Shown here: positions 38,547 to 46,018 of the stretch, in pieces | Numbering within the stretch: position 1 is the stretch's first letter | How the letters are laid out: every line of letters begins with the position of its first letter | NCBI RefSeq assembly: GCF_000828915.1 | Contig: NZ_AP014569.1 | Location: 2,480,001 to 2,544,000, forward strand | Length of the DNA: 64,000 nucleotides | Direction: 5' to 3' | Source: Serpentinimonas maccroryi | GTDB taxonomy: Bacteria; Pseudomonadota; Gammaproteobacteria; Burkholderiales; Burkholderiaceae_C | Made by a program: the position numbers and the translations under genes | The notes under the pieces: generated by a model | Database searches by the model: none | What the model saw: only the letters and a program-made list of their open reading frames with translations | Told to the model about the DNA's origin: nothing

Positions 38547-38716
38547 GGCGCGGGTGCTCCTCTCTGAGGGTGGGTGATGATGGGTGGGATGCGAAGGATT
38601 GTGCAGCATTTCAAACCCGGTTCTGCGGTTTGATTCGCAGCCCAAGCTGCAGCTGCAGGCCAAAGCGATCGCCGCCGCTGACCCGGCTGCGATCATTGGT
38701 TTGGCGCTTGCCTACA

Positions 38717-40228
38717 ATGGCCAGCGCGCAACCCTTGTTTCCCGATCGGCCCAGTGCTTTGACCACGCCCCCTTTGCCCCTCAACCCCGAGCCCACCGTG
38801 CTGGTGGTCGATGACGAACTGCGTTCGCAAGAAGCGATCCGGCGCACCCTGGAGGAAGACTTTCGCGTGCTCACCGCGGGCAGCGCCGAACAGGCCAGCG
38901 CCTTGCTCGAGCGCGAGCCGGTGGCGGTGCTGCTGTGCGACCAGCGCATGCCCGGCACCAGCGGCGTGGCTTTTCTCAGGCAGGTGCGCCAGCGCTGGCC
39001 CGAGGTGGTGCGCATCATCGTTTCGGGCTACTCCGAGAGCGCCGACATCGTGGCCGGCATCAACGAAGCCGGCATCTACCAGTACATCCTAAAACCCTGG
39101 GCGCCCGAGCACCTGCTCGACTCGGTGCGCAACGCGGTGGAGGCGCAAGCCCTGCAGCGCCAGACCGCGCGTCTGGATCTGGAGCTGCGCACCAGCACCC
39201 CGGCGCTGCGCCAGCGCGTGAGCCAGCGCCAGCAGCAGGTGCAGCAGGTGTACGGCTTCGAGCGCATCGTGCGTGCAGCGGGCAGCCCGCTCGACGGCGT
39301 CTGTGCGCTGGCGGCAAAGGTGGCGCGCTACGATTTGCCGGTGCTGGTGCTGGGCGAATCGGGCACCGGCAAGGAGCTGCTGGCGCGCGCCATCCACTAC
39401 GCCTCGCCGCGCGCGAGCGGCCCGTTCGTGGTCGAAAACTGCGCCGCCATCACCGACACGCTGCTCGAGTCCGAGCTCTTTGGCCACAAGCGCGGGGCCT
39501 TCACCGGCGCTTACGAAGACCACGTCGGGCTGTTTCAGCGTGCCCACGGCGGTACCGTGCTGCTCGACGAGATCGGCGAGACCTCGGCCGCGTTTCAGGT
39601 CAAGCTGCTGCGCGTGCTGCAAGAGGGCGAGGTGCGGCCGGTGGGTGCGGCGCGGCCGCTGCCGGTCGATGTGCGCGTGCTGGCTGCCACGCACCGCGAA
39701 CTCGAGCAGCGCGTGCGCGACGGGCTGTTTCGCGAAGACTTGTACTACCGCCTGGCTGCGGTCACCCTCACCATGCCGCCGCTGCGCGAGCGCATGGCCG
39801 ACATCGGGCCGATCGCGCAGCAGCTGCTGCACCAAGTGGCCGCCGAGCTGCGCCGCCCGGTGCCCGAACTGCCCGATGGCACCCTGGCTTGCCTGCTGGC
39901 TTACCCGTGGCCGGGCAACATCCGCGAGCTGCGCAACGAGATCGCGCGCGCGCTGGCGCTGCACGACGGCGCGCGGCTGCCCCCCGAGGTGTTCTCGCCG
40001 CGCGTGCTGCAAGGGCACGGCACCGGCAGCGCCGCGGCCCAGCTGGCGGCGCTGGTGCCCAGCAGCGGCACCTTGGCGCAGCGGCTCGAAGTGATCGAGG
40101 CCATGCTGCTGCGCGAAACGCTGCTGCGCCAGCGCTGGAACAAAACCCGTGCAGCGCAAGAGCTGGGCCTGTCGCGCGTGGGCCTGCGCAGCAAAATCCA
40201 GCGCTTTGGGCTGGAGCCCGGCGCATGA
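38717..40228 (+). CDS. hoxA: Hydrogenase transcriptional activator, NtrC family
   Basis: 503 residues. Receiver domain (about 25-145; VLVVDDE, the phosphorylated aspartate in VLLCDQRMPG, conserved KPW). Central AAA+ domain with GESGTGKELLAR, GAFTGA (sigma-54 contact) and PWPGNIRELRNE. C-terminal Fis-type helix-turn-helix (KTRAAQELGLSRVGLRSKI). It activates sigma-54 promoters of energy-converting hydrogenase operons, which are outside this window. In Ralstonia the non-phosphorylated form is active. It overlaps hoxB by 4 bases. Start at 38717 chosen from the domain boundary; a start upstream would read through the ssb side. Confidence 0.93.
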   Translation: MASAQPLFPDRPSALTTPPLPLNPEPTVLVVDDELRSQEAIRRTLEEDFRVLTAGSAEQASALLEREPVAVLLCDQRMPGTSGVAFLRQVRQRWPEVVRIIVSGYSESADIVAGINEAGIYQYILKPWAPEHLLDSVRNAVEAQALQRQTARLDLELRTSTPALRQRVSQRQQQVQQVYGFERIVRAAGSPLDGVCALAAKVARYDLPVLVLGESGTGKELLARAIHYASPRASGPFVVENCAAITDTLLESELFGHKRGAFTGAYEDHVGLFQRAHGGTVLLDEIGETSAAFQVKLLRVLQEGEVRPVGAARPLPVDVRVLAATHRELEQRVRDGLFREDLYYRLAAVTLTMPPLRERMADIGPIAQQLLHQVAAELRRPVPELPDGTLACLLAYPWPGNIRELRNEIARALALHDGARLPPEVFSPRVLQGHGTGSAAAQLAALVPSSGTLAQRLEVIEAMLLRETLLRQRWNKTRAAQELGLSRVGLRSKIQRFGLEPGA

Positions 40229-41220
40229 ACCTGCTCTGGTTGCAAGCCGGGGGCTGTGGCGGCTGCAGCATGTCGCTGCTGTGCGCCGACACCCCCGACT
40301 GGCACGGCCAGCTGCGCGCCGCCGACATCGAGCTGCTCTGGCACCCCTCGCTCTCGCTGGCCAGCGGCGCCGAGGTGCTGGAGCTGCTGCAGCGCTGCGC
40401 CGATGGCCGCCAGCCGCTCGATGCACTGTGCATCGAAGGCGCGCTGCTGCGCGGCCCGCACGGCACCGGGCGCTTTCATGTGCTGGCGGGCACCGGGGTG
40501 CCGATGATCGATTGGGTGCGCCGTCTGGCCGCCCGGGCGCGGCACGTGCTGGCGGTGGGCAGTTGCGCCGCGTGGGGCGGGGTCACTGCGGCGGGCGAGA
40601 ACCCGACCGACGCCTGCGGCCTGCAGTACGAGGACGAGCGCCCCGGTGGCCTGCTGGGCGCCGAATTTCGCAGCGCCAGCGGCCTGCCGGTGATCAACAT
40701 CGCTGGCTGCCCGACGCACCCGAACTGGGTGCTCGACACGCTGGCGGCGCTGGCGGCCGACAGCCTGGCTGCCGCCGACCTCGACGCGCTGGCGCGGCCG
40801 CGCTTTTATGCCGACCAGCTGGTGCACCACGGCTGCACGCGCAACGAGTACTACGAGTTCAAGGCCAGCGCCGTCAAGCCTTCCGATCTGGGTTGCCTGA
40901 TGGAGCACATGGGCTGCAAGGGCACCCAGGTGCACGCCGACTGCAACATCCGGCTCTGGAACGGCGAGGGCAGCTGCACCCGCGGCGGCTACGCCTGCAT
41001 CGCCTGCACCGAGCCGGGTTTCCAGGAGCCGGGCCACGCCTTTGCCCAGACGCCCAAGGTGGCGGGCATCCCGATCGGGCTGCCGACCGACATGCCCAAG
41101 GCCTGGTTCATCGCGCTGGCCGCGTTGTCCAAGAGCGCCACGCCCAAGCGCGTGCGCGACAACGCCGAAGCCGACCACCTGCTGCAAAAACCCGCGCTGC
41201 GGCGCACGCGGCTCAAATGA
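40225..41220 (+). CDS. hoxB: Regulatory [NiFe]-hydrogenase small subunit
   Basis: 331 residues. The N-terminus opens directly with LLWLQAGGCGGCSMSLL, the proximal cluster ligands, without a Tat leader, as expected for the cytoplasmic hydrogen sensor. Further iron-sulfur ligands appear in GSCAAWGG, NIAGCPTHP, HHGCTRNEYYEF and GCKGTQVHADCN. With HoxC it binds hydrogen and signals to HoxJ. ATGA overlap with hoxA indicates cotranslation; hoxC follows after 21 bases. Confidence 0.95.
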   Translation: MNLLWLQAGGCGGCSMSLLCADTPDWHGQLRAADIELLWHPSLSLASGAEVLELLQRCADGRQPLDALCIEGALLRGPHGTGRFHVLAGTGVPMIDWVRRLAARARHVLAVGSCAAWGGVTAAGENPTDACGLQYEDERPGGLLGAEFRSASGLPVINIAGCPTHPNWVLDTLAALAADSLAAADLDALARPRFYADQLVHHGCTRNEYYEFKASAVKPSDLGCLMEHMGCKGTQVHADCNIRLWNGEGSCTRGGYACIACTEPGFQEPGHAFAQTPKVAGIPIGLPTDMPKAWFIALAALSKSATPKRVRDNAEADHLLQKPALRRTRLK

Positions 41221-41241
41221 ACGCACCATGAACGCACGCCC

Positions 41242-42726
41242 ATGAGCCGCCTGATCGTTGGGCCCTTCAACCGCGTCGAGGGCGACCTCGAGGTCACGCT
41301 CGACGTGGCCGACGGCGCGGTGCGCGCGGCGCACGTGAACGCGCCCATGTACCGCGGCTTTGAGCAGATTTTGCACGGCAAACTGGCGCACGATGCGCTG
41401 GTGTTCGTGCCCCGCATCTGCGGCATCTGCTCGGTGTCGCAGTCGGTGGCTGGCGCGCGTGCCTTGGCCGATCTGGCTGGGGTGAGGCCGCCGCCCAACG
41501 GCCAGCACGCCATCAACCTGATGCTGGCGACCGAAAACCTGGCCGACCACCTGACGCACTTTTACGCCTTCTTTATGCCCGACTTCTGCCGGCCGGTGTA
41601 CGCCGACCGGCCTTGGCACGGTGAAGCCCGGCGCCGCTACTTGCCCGAACACGGGGTGCAGACCCGCCAGGCGCTGGCGGCGCGCCAGCGCGCCTTTACC
41701 CTGCTGGGCACGCTGGGCGGCAAGTGGCCGCACACGCAATCGATCGAGCCCGGCGGCAGCACGCGCGCCATCGACGCCGCCGAGCGGGTGCGGCTGCGCG
41801 CCAAATTGCGCGAATGGCGCGCCTTTCTGGAGCAGCAGCTGTTTGCCGACACGCTGGAGCGCGTGAGCGGCCTCGATAGCTTGGCCGGGCTGTGGCGCTG
41901 GCACGCCGCGCAGCCCGAGGCCGGCGATTTGCGTTTTTTCCTCACGCTGGCGCGTGACACTGGGCTGGCTGGTTTGGGGCTGGGCCCGGGGCGCTGCCTG
42001 AGCTACGGCACCTACCCGCAGCCCGACGGCACGCTGGCGCTGCCGGCCGGGGTCTGGCAGCAGCAGCCCGGTGGCGCGCAGGTGCTGGCGCTGCAGCCCG
42101 AGGCCATCAGCGAAGACGCCAGCCGCAGCTGGCTCGAGTCGGGCCCGGCGGGCGCTGAGGGCGCTGCGGTGGCGCTGCACCCCTGGAGCGGCCTGACCCG
42201 CCCGGCCCCCGACAAAGCCGATGCCTACACCTGGAACAAGGCGCCGCGCTGGGCCGGCCAGGTGGTGGAGACGGGGGCGCTGGCGCGACAGCTGGTGGCC
42301 GGGCAGCCGCTGGTGTGCGAGGCGGTGGCGCTGCATGGGTGCAGCGTGCTGACGCGGGTGCTGGCGCGCGCCCTCGAGCTTGCGCAAGTCTTGCCGCTGA
42401 TGGAGCGCTGGCTGCAAGCCATACAGCCCGGCGAGGCCTTCTGCGTGCCGGCGCCGCTGCCCGATGCCGGGCGCGGCATGGGCCTGACCGAGGCCGCGCG
42501 CGGCAGCCTAGGGCATTGGGTGGTGGTGCAGCAGGGCCGCATCGCCAACTACCAGATCGTGGCCCCCACGAGCTGGAACTTTGCCCCGCGCGACGCCGCC
42601 GGTGTGCCGGGCGCGCTCGAACAGGCGCTGGTGGGGGCGCCGGTGCGCGCCGGCGAAGACACGCCGGTGGCGGTGCAGCACGTGGTGCGCTCCTTTGACC
42701 CCTGCATGGTCTGCACGGTACACTGA
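41242..42726 (+). CDS. hoxC: Regulatory [NiFe]-hydrogenase large subunit
   Basis: 494 residues. The active site is held by RICGICSVSQ near residue 58 and by DPCMVCTVH at the very C-terminus. The protein stops right at the conserved histidine, so there is no cleavable tail and no maturation protease is needed. This is diagnostic of sensor hydrogenases (HoxC/HupV). Nickel insertion would need hyp genes outside the window. Confidence 0.95.
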   Translation: MSRLIVGPFNRVEGDLEVTLDVADGAVRAAHVNAPMYRGFEQILHGKLAHDALVFVPRICGICSVSQSVAGARALADLAGVRPPPNGQHAINLMLATENLADHLTHFYAFFMPDFCRPVYADRPWHGEARRRYLPEHGVQTRQALAARQRAFTLLGTLGGKWPHTQSIEPGGSTRAIDAAERVRLRAKLREWRAFLEQQLFADTLERVSGLDSLAGLWRWHAAQPEAGDLRFFLTLARDTGLAGLGLGPGRCLSYGTYPQPDGTLALPAGVWQQQPGGAQVLALQPEAISEDASRSWLESGPAGAEGAAVALHPWSGLTRPAPDKADAYTWNKAPRWAGQVVETGALARQLVAGQPLVCEAVALHGCSVLTRVLARALELAQVLPLMERWLQAIQPGEAFCVPAPLPDAGRGMGLTEAARGSLGHWVVVQQGRIANYQIVAPTSWNFAPRDAAGVPGALEQALVGAPVRAGEDTPVAVQHVVRSFDPCMVCTVH

Positions 42727-42795
42727 AAAGCCGCAGCCCACAAGGCGACACCCAGCACCCTTCCCATTCAGCCTCTCCAGCCTTCAGAGCCCCGC

Positions 42796-44190
42796 ATGGC
42801 AGCGCGCCCACCCTTGCCCGCCCGGGCTGTGCCCGAGCCCGCCAGCAGCCTCGAGCGCCTCGGTGCGCTCGAGGGCGTGGACGAATCCGCCTGGCTGGAT
42901 GTGATCCAGAAAATGGAGCAGGTCTATACCCAGTTGATCGACGACGAGGTCAAGCTGGAGCAAAAAAACGCCGAACTGGAGTTGCAGCAGCAGTTCATCG
43001 CCAGCGTGATGGCCTCGATGTCGGACGTGCTGGTGGTGTGCGACCGCAGCGGCCGCATCGAACAGGTCAACCGCGCCTTGTGCGAGCTGGTGGGGCGCAG
43101 CGAAGCCGAGCTGGTGGGCCAGCCGGTGGCGCGCTTGCTGGCCGATGCAGGCAGCCAAGAGCGGGCGCAGCGGGCGATGCAAGGCAGCACCCAGCAGGGG
43201 GTGGAGATCGAGCTCAACCTGCTCGACCGCCATGGGCAGCCGCTATCGGTCGATGCCAGTTGCACCCCGCGCTTCGGCGGTGCGCGGCGCCGTTTGGGCA
43301 CGGTGTGGGTGGGGCGCCCCACGGGCGAGCTCAAGCGCGCCTACCAAGAGTTGCAAGCGGCGCACGCGGCGCTCAAGAGCGCGCAACAACAGCTGTTGCA
43401 TTCCGAAAAAATGGCCTCGCTCGGGCAGCTGGTGGCCGGGGTGGCGCACGAGCTCAACAACCCCATCAGTTTCGTGCTCGGCAACACCCACGCGCTGCAA
43501 AAATACTGCAACCGCTTGCAAAGCTACTTGAGCGCGGTGCACCAGCAGCGGCCCAATGCCGATCTGGCCGACCTAGCCGAGCTGAGTGCGCTGCGCCAGC
43601 GCCTGCGCATCGACCGCTTGCTCGACGACCTGCCCGAACTGATCGCCGGCACGCTCGAGGGCGCGCAGCGCACCGCCGACATCGTGCAGGGGCTCAAGCG
43701 CTTTTCGGCCATGGACCCGCAGGAGCACCAGCCGCTGGAGCTGGCGGCGGTGATCGAGCTGGCGATCGCCTGGGTGCAAAAGGGGCAGGCGGAGCCGGTG
43801 CAGCTGCGCTGGCAGCGCCCGGCCACGGCGCTGCCGGTGCGTGGCAGCGCGGGCCAGTTGCAGCAGGTGCTGATGAACCTGCTGCAAAACGCCTGCTACG
43901 CCGTGGCCACCCAGCCCCCCGAGCGCCGCTGGGTAGAGATCCGCGCGACCGCCGACGCCAGCTGGGTGCGGGTGTGCGTGCTCGACGCCGGGGCGGGCAT
44001 TGCGCCCGAGCACCTGCCGCGCATTTTCGACCCTTTTTACACCACCAAACCGGTTGGGCAGGGCACGGGCTTGGGGCTGTCGATCAGTTACGGCATCGTG
44101 GAGGAACACGGCGGCCAGCTGCGCGCGCGCAACAGCGCCCACGCCGGGGCCGAGTTCGAGCTCAGCCTGCCACGGGCTTGCGCACCTTGA
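42796..44190 (+). CDS. hoxJ: Hydrogen-sensing histidine kinase
   Basis: 464 residues, soluble. A coiled coil (about 35-65) leads to a PAS domain (about 65-175, VLVVCDRSGRIEQVN), then the phosphorylated histidine in VAGVAHELNNPISF, and an ATPase domain with NLLQNACYA, GAGIAPEHLPRIFDPFYTTK and GTGLGLSISYG. It receives the hydrogen signal from HoxBC and controls HoxA. Order hoxA-B-C-J is that of Ralstonia. Its end overlaps the convergent small gene at 44162 by 29 bases. Confidence 0.93.
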   Translation: MAARPPLPARAVPEPASSLERLGALEGVDESAWLDVIQKMEQVYTQLIDDEVKLEQKNAELELQQQFIASVMASMSDVLVVCDRSGRIEQVNRALCELVGRSEAELVGQPVARLLADAGSQERAQRAMQGSTQQGVEIELNLLDRHGQPLSVDASCTPRFGGARRRLGTVWVGRPTGELKRAYQELQAAHAALKSAQQQLLHSEKMASLGQLVAGVAHELNNPISFVLGNTHALQKYCNRLQSYLSAVHQQRPNADLADLAELSALRQRLRIDRLLDDLPELIAGTLEGAQRTADIVQGLKRFSAMDPQEHQPLELAAVIELAIAWVQKGQAEPVQLRWQRPATALPVRGSAGQLQQVLMNLLQNACYAVATQPPERRWVEIRATADASWVRVCVLDAGAGIAPEHLPRIFDPFYTTKPVGQGTGLGLSISYGIVEEHGGQLRARNSAHAGAEFELSLPRACAP

Positions 44191-44455
44191 AGCGCAGCGC
44201 GCTCACCGGCTGCCCGCTGGCCTGCAAGGCCTGCAGCAAGGCCGGGGCGAGCTGACGCAGCTTGCTGCCCACGGCGGGGTTGTGGACCAGCAGGCACCAG
44301 ACGCCGTCGTCGAGCGGGCCGGCGCTCACCTGATCGCGCAGCGGCGGCGGCAGCAGCGGCAGCACCAAGCGCAGCAGCTGCTGCGACTGCGCCACGCGCT
44401 GCGTGATGGCCGACAACACGCTGGAGGCGCGCACGGCTTGTTCGAGCGGAATCAT
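44162..44455 (-). CDS. DciA-like (DUF721) small protein
   Basis: 97 residues resembling the DUF721/DciA family that helps load the replicative helicase: LEQAVRASSVLSAITQRVAQ, WCLLVHNPAVGSKLRQLAP and a C-terminal VSALRFKVRKP. In this family the KH-like fold is typical. It converges on hoxJ and overlaps its 3' end by 29 bases. It sits 74 bases downstream of the protease gene that ends the carboxysome operon and is probably a separate unit. Confidence 0.7.
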   Translation of the reverse strand: MIPLEQAVRASSVLSAITQRVAQSQQLLRLVLPLLPPPLRDQVSAGPLDDGVWCLLVHNPAVGSKLRQLAPALLQALQASGQPVSALRFKVRKPVAG

Positions 44456-44482
44456 GGGGCCTGAGTATCGCTGTTTTATCGC

Positions 44483-44519
44483 TGTTTTGGAGCCTCAAGG
44501 CGGGCACGACCGATTGCCT
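44483..44519. repeat. Partial second copy of the 30.4-kb repeat
   Basis: 37 bases with 34 identities to 30421-30457 (shared core TCAAGGCGGGCAYGACCGATT). As in the first copy, it lies immediately downstream of a minus-strand stop codon, here that of the protease gene. Confidence 0.7.
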
Positions 44520-44529
44520 CGCCAGCCGC

Positions 44530-45357
44530 TCAGTCCAGCCAGCGCCCTAGGTAGGCCGCCAGCAGCTCTTGCACCGCGCTGGCCTTGATCACCAGCCCGA
44601 GGTCGATCATCTCGCTGCCCAACACCGTGCCGCCGACGCTGGCCGGTACCGGCACCGGCACCAGGCGGCTGGCTTCTTCGCGAAAAAACACCGCCGCCAC
44701 CACGCCGGCAAACCAAGGCGCACTCTGGCTGGTGTCGTCGGGCGCGCCGTCGCTGCGGCGGCGGCGCACGAACACCGGCGAGCCGCTGGAGCCCGGATAG
44801 ACGGCGGCGTCGATCAGAAACTCGGCCCGGCCCTCGAAGTCCAGCGCCAGCGCCGTGGCGGTGCTGCCGCGGCGCAGAATCGGCAGCGCGTTGACCTGAT
44901 CCCAGACGCCGCTCGGGTAGCCGACAAACAGCACGTCTTCGAGCGCGTCGAAGGCGGCGCTGTCCGCCGCGTTGGGCATGGTGCGGCTGTCGATGGGCTG
45001 CACGTACAGCTCCACGCCTTGGGCCTGCGCGGCCTCGAGCAAGGGCCGCAGCGGCACCAGCGCCAGATCGACCTCGGGCTGCGGGTGGCAAAACCAGGCC
45101 TGCGGGAAGTCTTCGATGTCGATCTGGAAGCGCTGCCCGATCAGCGGCTGGCCATTGTGGGCGCGCGTGAACACCAGCGCGCCGCGCTGCACGCCCTCGA
45201 CCAGGTGCCGGTTGGTGACCACGAAGCGGCTGCGGCCGCGCGTGTGTTGGTGCTCGATCACGAAGGCGGTGCCCGAACCCAAGCTGCCGTCGGCGAGCAC
45301 GGTATCGACGCGCACGGTGTGGAACAGCAGGCGTTTGGCGGCGGTATCGACGTGCAT
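44530..45357 (-). CDS. Trypsin-like serine protease, last gene of the carboxysome operon
   Basis: 275 residues with the chymotrypsin-type triad in order: histidine in FVVTNRHLVEG (near 50), aspartate in EVDLALVPL (near 98), serine in YPGSSGSPVFV (near 190). A short N-terminus leads into SLGSGTAFVIEH. There is no signal peptide or membrane helix, so it should be cytoplasmic, unlike DegP-type proteases, and it lacks a PDZ domain. Its ATG lies 4 bases after the csoS1D stop, with GAGGA in the end of csoS1D as ribosome site, so it is almost certainly cotranscribed with the shell genes. I know of no established protease of alpha-carboxysomes. A role in processing shell or scaffold proteins, or in quality control, is inference. 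Confidence 0.85.
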   Translation of the reverse strand: MHVDTAAKRLLFHTVRVDTVLADGSLGSGTAFVIEHQHTRGRSRFVVTNRHLVEGVQRGALVFTRAHNGQPLIGQRFQIDIEDFPQAWFCHPQPEVDLALVPLRPLLEAAQAQGVELYVQPIDSRTMPNAADSAAFDALEDVLFVGYPSGVWDQVNALPILRRGSTATALALDFEGRAEFLIDAAVYPGSSGSPVFVRRRRSDGAPDDTSQSAPWFAGVVAAVFFREEASRLVPVPVPASVGGTVLGSEMIDLGLVIKASAVQELLAAYLGRWLD

Positions 45358-45361
45358 GGTT

Positions 45362-46018
45362 TTAGTCCTCGCCTAGGGGGGCGGCGTTTAGGTTGATGGT
45401 GGCGATGGCGCGCTCGGCCGCCTCCAGCGCCTGCTCCGCTTCGGCTTCGCTGCCCATCATCGTCAGGCGGCCAAAGGAGCCGAAGGGGCGCACGTCGATC
45501 AGGGTGACGTTGGCGGCTTTTTCGGCCTGGTTGGCGGCATAGACCACGTAGCCCGCCGGCTCGACCTCGAAGATGAACATGCTCTTGCCCGGCAGCAGCA
45601 TCGAGCCTTTGCGGAACTGGCGGTTGATCAGGGTGGCGTGGTCGGGCGTGAGGGCGCAGATGACTTCGCTCCAGGCGATGCGGCACGGCAGGCGCTCGGA
45701 TTCCGCTGCGCCCAGCTGCTGCAGGATCAGCTGCCCGGCCTGCGCCACCTCGCTCTGGTTGCGGTAGTGGATTTCCATCGAGCCAAAGGCGCGCTCCACC
45801 ACCTGCTCGCCCATGTGCACGTTGCTGCTCTTGAGCGCGATGTCGGACAGGCGGTGCACCGCCATCCCCGGCGCCACCTCGACCCACAGGCAGGCGTCGC
45901 CCGGCACCGGCAAAAAGCCCTGCGACGAGGTGGCGAGGTACGAGGCCAGCTGCGGCTGCAGCGAGTCGATCAGGACGTAGGTGCGCAGCGACACCGGCGC
46001 GCCGCCGGCGGTCTTCAT
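45362..46018 (-). CDS. csoS1D: Carboxysome shell pseudohexamer, tandem BMC (CsoS1D)
   Basis: 218 residues with two fused BMC domains. Segments such as [54 protein letters not shown] and [13 protein letters not shown] correspond closely to CsoS1D. Trimers form double-layered hexagonal tiles with a gated central pore thought to pass larger metabolites such as RuBP. It starts inside the end of cbbO (ATGA overlap of 4 bases) and is followed 4 bases later by the protease. Confidence 0.93.
   Translation of the reverse strand: MKTAGGAPVSLRTYVLIDSLQPQLASYLATSSQGFLPVPGDACLWVEVAPGMAVHRLSDIALKSSNVHMGEQVVERAFGSMEIHYRNQSEVAQAGQLILQQLGAAESERLPCRIAWSEVICALTPDHATLINRQFRKGSMLLPGKSMFIFEVEPAGYVVYAANQAEKAANVTLIDVRPFGSFGRLTMMGSEAEAEQALEAAERAIATINLNAAPLGED

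Noticed and set aside
38697-38711. A sigma-54-like -24/-12 sequence (TGG-N8-TTGC) upstream of hoxA
   Set aside because: The -12 element ends only 5 bases before the hoxA ATG, so transcription would begin inside the coding region. The match outside the GG and GC positions is poor.
44530-45357. The protease as a DegP/HtrA periplasmic chaperone-protease
   Set aside because: There is no signal peptide, membrane anchor or PDZ domain.
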